The notes under the pieces were generated by a model. That model was not told where the DNA came from. It worked only from the letters and a program-made list of their open reading frames with translations, and ran no database searches. A DNA stretch of 64,000 nt from assembly GCA_026075535.2 (NCBI GenBank), contig AP026538.1, positions 4,836,001 to 4,900,000 on the forward strand, written 5' to 3'. How positions within the stretch are numbered: the stretch's first letter is position 1; the number at the start of each line of letters is the position of its first letter. A program made the translations under genes and the position numbers. Source of the stretch: Tricholoma matsutake. Lineage: Eukaryota > Basidiomycota > Agaricomycetes > Agaricales > Tricholomataceae. Of the stretch, positions 57,120 through 64,000 are shown piece after piece.

Positions 57120-57133
57120 GGAGGGGGGAAGGG
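57120..57133 (+). promoter_or_regulatory. Polypurine tract of deleted chromovirus
   Basis: GGAGGGGGGAAGGG directly precedes the 3' LTR. Confidence 0.8.
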
Positions 57134-57356
57134 TGTAATCCTGGAGCTTACTCATCATATTGGTGACTATTGACATACTGGCTTTCCTCCATATATACCA
57201 ATCATGGACCCTTTTTCCCCATCTTTCCTTTTCCTACTCTCATTCTGATAGTTATTGTATATCGCCTACTGCTGCTTTCTCATATACACTCTGGCCTTAT
57301 TTCTGTTTCCTGGCTGATTTCGAGTGAAGCTTAACTCCAGCTGAGGTAAGCTTCCA
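57134..57356 (+). repeat. 3' LTR of deleted chromovirus
   Basis: Same ends as the 5' LTR. Differences are mostly transitions plus a two-base change in the TATA-like run. Confidence 0.88.
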
Positions 57357-57379
57357 CTCGGATACATTGTGGCATGGTT

Positions 57380-57705
57380 GGGCTTCAAAATCTCAAAAAG
57401 TGGCATTGAGGATCAAAGATCTGTCTAGAATCTAAAGCAAAATGGGACAAGGATGCAAACTTGAAGAAAAATGGACCACTTCTTAGCTTTTTCAACTGGC
57501 CAAAGGCAAGCTTGGTGCCTTCAACAATACCCAGTATTCTGTTGGTACAGTGTCCTGCATTACATCGAGAAAGTGCACCCAATACCATGGCAACACAAGG
57601 GATGCACAACCTTGAGTGCATAGTGCTCAAACAAGCTCCAACAAAATGGATTTGTGAGGCTTGTGAGGCATCTGGGCCAGCACGGGCAAAGTGCCCACAG
57701 AAGTG
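57380..57705 (+). pseudogene. Unidentified ORF fragment
   Basis: An open frame (81 residues from 57461) with the segment KKNGPLLSFFNWPKASLVPSTIPSI and a C-terminal CEACEASGPARAKCPQK. The LSFF...KA...VPSTI pattern is reminiscent of linkers after BED-like fingers in fungal transposon-derived proteins. I cannot name the family. It starts right after the chromovirus target site. Confidence 0.3.
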
Positions 57706-57889
57706 ACATCATATTACCATTTTGGGAATTGTGCCTGATTATGTAGTTAGAGAAACTGGCTTGAAACTGGCCTTAAAAAAAATCGACCCTGTATATATAT
57801 TTTTCAATTCCTGAGTCCTATCCTTACAATACTCATTCACACGTAACTCCATTTCCATGTCTTCCTTTCTCATCTTTGCACAGGTGTTC

Positions 57890-58200
57890 ATTCACACCAT
57901 GCGAACTTTGTTTTTCTCGATTCCGAACATCGGAGGACCTGGCCTATGGCTTCAGCCTGGGGGGTCGCTATCGTGCAATGCCACAAGCAGGTACATTTCC
58001 TCTTTCCAAAGTGTTTGACTGGCGATCTTGTTGTTAGGCTGCCTCCTGCGGACATAAAAGGGAGTTGTTATTGTCTGCTCGAAAGCGATTGTGGACCTTA
58101 GTGGCTGGTTTCATGCTCTTCTCCTCTCAAACTATGATGAATCCAATATTGTTGCCGACTGGGGTCAGGTTGATTTCAGTCTCAAGATGTAGCGTCGATC
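57890..58200 (+). pseudogene. Possible small spliced gene remnant
   Basis: 57945-57991 encodes MASAWGVAIVQCHKQ up to a GTACAT donor at 57992. After an AAAAG acceptor at about 58062 an open stretch reads GVVIVCSKAIVDLSGWFHALLLSNY and continues to a TAG near 58191. The segment after it has no coherent frame. Intron size and splice signals are plausible but there is no family match, so this is weak. Confidence 0.25.
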
Positions 58201-58558
58201 AGTACCGATGGCGCAGTCATGGCATTCTACACTTTATGATCTCGTAAGCCCACGAGCTTCAAATACATTCCTTCCCCGCATTACTTTTCATCCCCCCAAG
58301 CCTGAAGGAACTAGGACATGCCGTGCGGAGCAGCGGCCCTCACAGCGCAAGTTTACGAGTCCCAAGACTTGAGGTCAATGCCGACATATGGCTCAATCAT
58401 GGCTATCTATACCCGTGAGAACTCGGATATGCCATATGCAGTAGTGCCCGCTAGCTCATGTGTAATCGGGTGCTGTCCGTGGATCCCAGGCTACATCCAT
58501 ATCATATTTTTCCGCTCTCTCTGAGAGAATCTTAGAGAATCATGAACATATACCACAC
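58201..58558. other. No recognised gene
   Basis: Higher-GC spacer. The frame 58318-58524 has no recognised domain. Confidence 0.3.
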
Positions 58559-58779
58559 GGCTTCGCCTGCTTGCGCCTAGATCGACCGGTGATATCAAAA
58601 CGACTGTTGCAGTGCAAATATGTTTACTACAATTTATCTTCCTGTCTCCCACCCCAGAGATTAACGACAAACATAAGTATATTGGCTTCGCCTGCTGGCA
58701 CTTAGATCGACCGGTGATATCAAAACGACTGTTGCAGTGCAAAGATGTTTACTACAATTTATCTTCCTTGTCACCCAGA
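58559..58779. repeat. Direct repeat of about 95 bp, two copies
   Basis: Copies at 58559-58652 and 58684-58779 share GGCTTCGCCTGC, TAGATCGACCGGTGATATC and AAAACGACTGTTGCAGTGCA, with a period of 125 bp. They are non-coding. Confidence 0.85.
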
Positions 58780-58941
58780 CTTGTTTGCCGCTTTGGGAAG
58801 AGAATTTCAATCTTCCATTTCCCCCGCCAAACCGCCGTGTCACACCACAACAAAGCACGACGAGGCGTTGCTTTCGATCTTGTGATGAGGTGATCTAACG
58901 GAGATTGAAAGTCTCTTTCAAACGCAGTATATCCCTGGACT

Positions 58942-59160
58942 CGAGCTGTACTTATCTGCTCCATTGGCTCCTTTGATAAGCGCGTATAGGAGCCTCGCTT
59001 CTGTTCGGTTCCTGCTGAACTTGTTATCCGCGATCAAGAAAGTGACACTTGCAACTTGCACCGTCGTTCATCATATCCCCTGACTCTGACACGAGCTGTA
59101 TCTGCTCCATTAGCTCCTTTGATAAGCGCGTATAGGAGCCTCACTTCTGTTCGGTTCCTG
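58942..59160 (+). promoter_or_regulatory. Duplicated promoter-proximal block
   Basis: About 70 bp at 58942-59014 (CGAGCTGTACTTATCTGCTCC to TTCGGTTCCTG) recurs at 59092-59160 with one 4-bp gap and few substitutions. The second copy ends 12 bp before the TATA box of the gene at 59258. It could be a duplicated promoter. Function is inference. Confidence 0.6.
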
Positions 59161-59171
59161 GGCCTCCATCG

Positions 59172-59179
59172 TATAAAAG
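59172..59179 (+). promoter_or_regulatory. TATA box TATAAAAG
   Basis: A consensus TATAAAAG lies 86 bp upstream of the ATG at 59258, a normal distance for a fungal gene. Confidence 0.65.
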
Positions 59180-59257
59180 CGACCTGTGGTGCTGTCTACA
59201 TCCTCCACAACCCTCTGAAGACTTTTCAAATACCTCACACACTCAATCGCTCTCAAC

Positions 59258-59697
59258 ATGTCCACTGGAAACGTACGTTCCTACGTGCTCATCCCTCTTT
59301 GATGAGGAGTTCGTTGACGATATCCAAAGGTTCTCCAATTCCAGGTCTCCAACAATGGAGCGTTCGACGCGAGCATTTATGTTATTACAGGCGCCGGCAC
59401 TCCCTACGCTTTGAGCCCTCAGGCCGCAGCTGGATTGACAGTCACCTTCGACCTCACTAAGGTCCGTGGTCTGAACAACGGCGATATAGTCAGTCCTTTA
59501 TTTTTCCAATGTTGCCTACCATATACTGACTCTGCGGGAAGATTCAAGCCAGAGTTGTATCCGGTCAAGCGGCTGCATCCACTGACTCAACGCTGTTCAC
59601 ATACACCAAAAACTCCAAGAATCAGGCTCTCTACGCTGTTACAGGCACTGCAAATGCACCTGCCATCTCTTTCCAGAGTCTCGACCCCATCAACTGA
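59258..59697 (+). CDS. Single-domain relative of the 39-41 kb family
   Basis: Three exons: 59258-59272, 59345-59488 and 59542-59697. They give 104 residues, with both introns phase 0. The sequence opens MSTGN|VSNNGAFDASIYVITGAG and continues LSPQAAAGLTVTFDLTKV, RGLNNGDI|IQARV and TLFTYTKNSKNQALYAVTG. Each block has a counterpart in the N-terminal domain of the genes at 39005 and 41403: a tiny exon 1, NxSPFDxTxQ, L.PDL.AG, an intron at the same place, then LTF or LTY with a basic stretch. The C-terminal domain is absent and no trace follows the TGA at 59695. Function unknown; probably a small beta-sandwich protein. Confidence 0.7.
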
Positions 59698-60586
59698 GGG
59701 AGTAGAAGGTGATGAAGGACACTTGTATCGTTAAATGAAAGTGTAAAGTGATTCGGAACAAATACAAATTGGCTCTCACTAATGTCCTTGCGAGATGGGG
59801 AACAAAGAACCCAAGTCGGTCTCCGTGTGTATCTGGAAGAAAGTTTGTGAATTCTGAGTCTTATGCTGCTAAGTGCTTCGAATCTCTGCCTTCTGTTGCT
59901 CGACATGTACCTGCCTCTATCTCACAGTAGTATACCTTGTCATTATGCTTGCCGCAGCCCCCATTTCAATTCTAGAGTCTGGTCAAAGTCTGATCTCGGA
60001 ATGGCATCAGTAATATTTACATTCAAGTTCGATGCAGTAAGTAATCGATTCACATAGTGATTCGTACGTATCGTAATTATTTTTTTTGTTAACAACCAGC
60101 GATTCGTCGCGATTTCGATTCACATTGGAGATTCAGAGGCTTTAAGAATAGCTGGGGCATCGTCTGTGCCATTTCCTATCGCATTCCCTGTGCAAGTGGC
60201 CACGAATACCGCCTTTACCAAGGCTAGAAGAGTCGACGAAGTTGGGCTGACCCACGTCTCCCCCACCCGACGCGCCAAACATTTCCTTTTAGTTCCCGTG
60301 GAATGTATTAATAATTATCAGACAGAATGTTTTTTATAATTTTATTGTGTAGGTACCTCTGCTGTGTGCTCAAGGTGAGGTAATAGCAGGAAACAGAGGT
60401 CCGCCAAGGTGGACCCCAAAATGAAATAGGCGACTCGGAGTGAGTGTAAGCAAGAATCAAACTGAAGACTGTAGAGCACACAACCTGATGGACAACATAT
60501 TACTGACACCACGATCAGCGGTGGCTTCAAATAGATATATTGCCTAACTTCTCCGAAATCCTTATAAGGTAGTATCGCAACAGGGA
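59698..60586. other. 3' flank, no recognised gene
   Basis: Contains only short frames. The sequence 60300-60540 is AT-rich. Nothing I recognise. Confidence 0.3.
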
Positions 60587-60839
60587 CACAAGGCCAGGCT
60601 CATAATTTCTCCTTTCTGAAATATAGTTAGAAATTCTTTGTGAAATATTATATTTGAGACTAAATTTCTACAAACAGAAATTCAAAAAATTACCCATTAG
60701 AAATATTGATTTTCAAAGTATATTTCTAATGGGTAATTTTTTGAATTTCTGTTTGTAGAAATTTAGTCTCAAATATAATATTTCACAAAGAATTTCTAAC
60801 TATATTTCAGAAAGGAGGAATTATGAGGCTGGTCTTGTG
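60587..60839. mobile_element. Near-perfect 250-bp hairpin (foldback MITE)
   Basis: Arms of about 120 bp run from CACAAGGCCAG (60587) to ATTAGAAATA and back from TATTTCTAAT to CTGGTCTTGTG (60839). The loop is about 10 bp. The inner 100 bp is essentially perfect, and mismatches occur only near the outer ends. AT-rich, non-coding, no clear target duplication. Confidence 0.9.
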
Positions 60840-61349
60840 GGATGGCCAGCTTACTTTTTTCGGTATATACTGAATCAGAGTTTACAATTATCTAATCCAG
60901 CTATGCATGTTCGGCATCTTCAACAGCAATCATGCTATTCTCTTGATTATACAGTTGACTCTGCCATAACCCATACCCCCTCCGTGGACATCATAAATCA
61001 TGGGTTTTCACAGAGTATGGGTTCCAAAAGAGGTCATTATAGCATGCCTCTAGTGGTTGTAGATTCATTATATGGATGTAAATACTACAAAAAATGAAAG
61101 TTAGGCTATTTACAAGTGAAATAATCTGTGATATGAGTTGGTTCCAACAACTGAGTTTCCTCCAAACAGGTTTGTCATCCAAAACTTGCAAGAATGCCTT
61201 CCAACTTATGTGTGAATGGCTCGTTTATGTCAGTGATGTAACTTCTGAGGGCGAATGCAGCTGTAAGAGCTTTCTTATGCATAGGCTTTTGGTCCACAGC
61301 ATCATTGTCACCATCATATCCCCCACTGACTTCTATCATTTGTTCAGCC
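60840..61349. other. No recognised gene
   Basis: Spacer that may include the 3' end of the pogo-type element. CCATAACCCATACCCC (60964-60979) resembles, in complement, the GGGTTATGG words at 63880-64000 and might be part of terminal repeats, but I could not define them. Confidence 0.3.
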
Positions 61350-62204
61350 TTGTGCATGTCCATGACAGATCAGAAGATCTCTTCATCTGATACTGTCTCA
61401 TCCATGAGCCCCTGCTCTGACACCAGATTCAGCAGTTTATTGAGGTCCATCCGGTTCTGTTCTGCAAAACACCCTGCTCTTCCAGCTGATTCAGTGAGTC
61501 TGTAATGTCCTTCTCGGCACAGTCAACACCCTCAAGTGGCTCTGAGTTTAAAAGGGAAGAAACAGGTACAGAGGGAGTGGAGGTCGCTGCTGTTTCATGC
61601 AAAGCATCAGGTAAGATGCCTGCTTTGTGCCAGCAGTTCCAGATTGTTGATGTGTCCACCTTGCACCACGCAACATCAGCAAGACACATTGCTTTGAGTT
61701 GGTCTATCTCATAGATGAGGGCAGGGGGTACATCATTGTCATATTGGTCAATAGCTCAGCTAACAAACTTGCTGTGGTAGTGCACCTTGAAGCAACAAAT
61801 AATGCTGGTGTCATTAGGCTGGACATGAGCAGTGAGGTTGGCTTTGAAGTTCTTGACATGGACATTTGTTAGACCATCCGGCTTGATATGTGCACTGAAG
61901 TTGTCCTGGAGCATGAGGATATGTCTGTTTTGCCGTTGTAATTCCTCATCCCAGTCATGAAGCCACTCTTGATATATTGTTGTTACCATCCATGCCTTTG
62001 CATTATTCCAATAATAAAAACCAAGCTGGGCACCTGTTTTCTTCTGGAATACGAGGCTAAGCAGATTTTCCAATTACAAATGGTGGGAGTTTTTCACTCC
62101 CATCAGCATTGGCAGTAAGCACATACATGAGCCATTTCTTGCTTCCTTTTGTCCCTGATGTATGTTTGTTCATGAGTCCATAGTCAGGTGGCATCCTGTG
62201 TCAT
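61350..62204 (-). pseudogene. Pogo/Tigger-type transposase, C-terminal half
   Basis: Minus-strand frames read GAQLGFYYWNNAKAWMVTTI, WDEELQRQNRHILMLQDNFSAH (second catalytic Asp), NLTAHVQPNDTSIICCFKVHY (third Asp), and then MCLADVAWCKVDTSTIWNCWHKAGILPD. This is the DDE core and tail of a CENP-B-like pogo/Fot1 transposase. A stop or frame break occurs at about 61754, and another near 62075. It continues on the other side of the MITE at 62742. Confidence 0.8.
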
Positions 62205-62733
62205 TAGTGCTTTGAGGTCCAGTCCTAAGGACTGGAAAAGGACCAGAAACTGGACCAGACCATAACCAGTTATATAGGACTGCTGGTTACAGTTGTAGCT
62301 AAATTTAAACAAAGAAACCACAGAAAACTGGGTCAAATAAACCGGTCTTAACCGGTTTAGACCAGTTCAGCTATGTCCATACATAGCCACATTCAGGGGC
62401 TACAAAAGGACCAAAAGTTTAAGCAAGTTGGTGAAGAATTGAGTGAGATATCATCAAAACTGACTTTGAATGCAAGTTTGATGCATAACTTTTTGAATCT
62501 TTTGTTTGCATCCTGTAGGGGAACGTGTGAAAAAGGTGGTTATGACCGGTTATTACCGGTGTGGACCACAGTTCAGTTACGAACCAGTCATGACTGGTTA
62601 TGGTCAGTTTTTTGCATTTTTTTTTGGTCCTGGTCCAGTTATTTGGCCATTTCCTTTTATAGATAACCAGTCCGGTTATCAGTTCACCCAAAAAAGGCAA
62701 AAAAACCAGACTGGACTGGACCTCAAAGCACTA
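62205..62733. mobile_element. hAT-type MITE, copy 2 (529 bp)
   Basis: Ends are TAGTGCTTTGAGGTCCAGTC and GACTGGACCTCAAAGCACTA, a perfect inverted pair apart from extra bases inside. Perfect 8-bp target duplications TGTGTCAT flank it (62197-62204 and 62734-62741). Internal GGACCA, ACCAGT and ACCGGT words abound, as in copy 1 at 15200-16040. No transposase frame. Confidence 0.95.
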
Positions 62734-62741
62734 TGTGTCAT

Positions 62742-63790
62742 GGGTAGAAGTGAGTTGAGGATTCAGTCCAAACTGATTCAAGGCAACACTCACACATAGA
62801 AGAGCCCTGTCTCATCCATGTTGAATATGTCCTTCAAGTGATATTTGTGCTTTGCAATCAGCTCATGCATACGTGCTAACTCCTCTTCCACATCAGCTGG
62901 ATCAGAAGATGCTGCTTCTCCATGATATTGAAACTCCTTCAGCCCACAGCATTTCTTGAATGATGTCAGCCATCCTTCACTCAGGCTCAGCCTCTCATCT
63001 TCAGGAACCCCAACTAGATCAGCAAAGCATGTCTACTTCTGTTGCAGGATCTCTCCGTTCACAGGAACATTTTGAGCCATGGCCTTTGTGACCCACAACT
63101 CAAGCATTTTCATTGACTTCTGGGTATTCAGTCTGCTTTGCCCACTTTGACCTGCCTGCCTGCCTGCCCCTTGCTCTCCACCTTGGCCCATTGGGCTCAC
63201 CACTTCTCCTCTTTAAGCCAAGCTGATATGATTGGCTGCTTGAGTGGCAAGTTTGGGTAAATCTGATCCCAGTGTGTCGCCATCTTGCTCTGATTCTTCT
63301 CGCATGCATGATGCCAATCCAAAATCTCAATCCATTGTGCGAGTGTCATGTTTTCTTTTTTTGTAAAGACAGGCTTAGCTTTCTTCTTGTCTGCTTGTGG
63401 CTTTTGTTTGCATTCTTCAGGTCCTGTTTCTGTCAGTTAGCTTCATCTTGGTGGGAAAAATGCACCTTGTACTTTTTCTCTGCTTTCCTGCCAACACTAC
63501 CTTCTCACCAAGTTCCTTCAGCTTCTCAACCAAAGGTTTCTGCTGTGAGTTGAGCCTTGTTCATAGTTGGAAGCATTTTCTAGCAGAATGACAACAGCTT
63601 CTTCATCAACCAGGTTGGCAGCATTATCCAACCATTCCTCCTCCTTGGCTGAAATCTTTTCCTTCCTGTGCTGGCATGCCAAAAGGTCATCTTTTCTAGT
63701 TTTCATGAGATTCTTGAGATTTGTAAGACCAGATTTCAGCATGTCCAGAGGATTTTTTGGCATTGCAAAACAATGTGGTTACTAAAGCAG
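62742..63790 (-). pseudogene. Pogo/Tigger-type transposase, N-terminal half
   Basis: On the minus strand the frame starts near 63763 (MPKNPLDMLKSGLTNL). It continues with a helix-turn-helix region (MTLAQWIEILDWHHAC, IYPNLPLKQPIISAWLKEE, 63190-63340) and a second CENP-B-type DNA-binding domain (LELWVTKAMAQNVPVNGEIL, 63040-63110). LSLSEGWLTSFKKCCGLKEF follows, and NMDETGLFY (first catalytic Asp) at about 62797-62823. Stops near 63035 and a frameshift near 63540 break it. The MITE inserted shortly after the first Asp. Confidence 0.8.
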
Positions 63791-64000
63791 CCAGTATCTG
63801 TGCAGAATAGATATTCCATAGCATTCTTAGCTTAGTTTCTAGCATGAAAATACATATCATATTAACCAAATATAGGCTAGTATGGGTTATAGTGACAAGA
63901 TTTGGCTATGGGTTATGGGATTTCAGAGGTTTATGGATTTTACTGGTAACAGAGTTGGTGGATGCCCAAAACCCATGGGTTATTACAGGTTATGGGGTGT
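63791..64000. other. Possible 5' end of the pogo-type element
   Basis: Rich in GGGTTATGG and GGTTATAG words (63876-63995). No gene. The window ends here, so terminal repeats cannot be checked. Confidence 0.3.

Larger units (their letters stand above)
55240..57356 (+). mobile_element. Internally deleted chromovirus with two LTRs
   Basis: Two LTRs of about 224 bp (55240-55464 and 57134-57356) bound only 1.67 kb of internal sequence, which carries the end of RNase H, integrase and chromodomain. Gag, protease and RT are gone. Flanking pentamers CTCAG (55235-55239) and CTCGG (57357-57361) match at 4 of 5 positions. The integrase belongs to the same family as element 1 at 25.7-30.5 kb. It would need proteins in trans to move. 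Confidence 0.88.

Overview
The window is transposon-rich chromatin of a basidiomycete fungus, most likely an Agaricomycete (mushroom-forming). The evidence is Ty3/gypsy chromoviruses, tyrosine-recombinase (YR) retroelements, a Tnp2-type CACTA transposase, a pogo/Tigger transposase and a Helitron Pif1 helicase, together with short 50-75 bp introns in the few genes that look like host genes. No bacterial operons, rRNA genes, functional tRNA genes or CRISPR arrays are visible.

Layout. 1-9.3 kb: a degraded minus-strand Ty3/gypsy gag-protease gene is split by a young, full-length Ty3/gypsy element (1147-7197) with 426-bp LTRs that differ at about three positions and a perfect 5-bp target duplication. 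9.3-13.9 kb: leader or LTR-like sequence, no recognisable genes, one long foldback element. 13.9-18.1 kb: a CACTA transposase broken by an 841-bp hAT-type MITE. 18.1-20.4 kb: tRNA-headed SINE-like repeats with GGACTCC minisatellites, an array of GC-rich hairpins, and a small spliced minus-strand gene made from a duplicated exon-intron unit. 20.4-32.9 kb: nested retroelements: a gypsy RT fragment, a minus-strand YR retroelement, a foreign integrase tail, a nearly complete minus-strand gypsy element, and the LTR-gag end of another gypsy family. 32.9-39 kb: a decayed Helitron helicase and an inverted repeat pair. 39.0-41.4 kb: two intact-looking five-exon paralogues facing tail to tail. 41.4-44.2 kb: a non-coding duplicated unit. 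44.2-48.9 kb: a plus-strand copy of the second gypsy family ending in its 3' LTR. 50.1-54.6 kb: a second YR retroelement of a different lineage. 55.2-57.4 kb: an internally deleted chromovirus bounded by two LTRs. 57.4-60.1 kb: gene remnants plus a three-exon gene related to the N-terminal domain of the 39-41 kb pair. 60.6-60.8 kb: a near-perfect 250-bp hairpin. 61.4-63.8 kb: a pogo-type transposase split by a second hAT MITE with a perfect 8-bp target duplication.

How it fits together. The window records successive insertions. Old elements carry in-frame stops that are all TGA in the pol frames I could follow, several at positions where relatives in this same window carry arginine. This is what CpG decay (CGA to TGA) would produce. 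The young element at 1.1-7.2 kb has an open pol frame. The best candidates for expressed host genes are the three-member family at 39005-40115, 40274-41403 and 59258-59697. They share a tiny first exon, phase-0 introns and an N-terminal domain. The two long members add a C-terminal domain that resembles the aegerolysin/ET79 beta-sandwich family. That family assignment is from memory of the fold's sequence pattern and is tentative.
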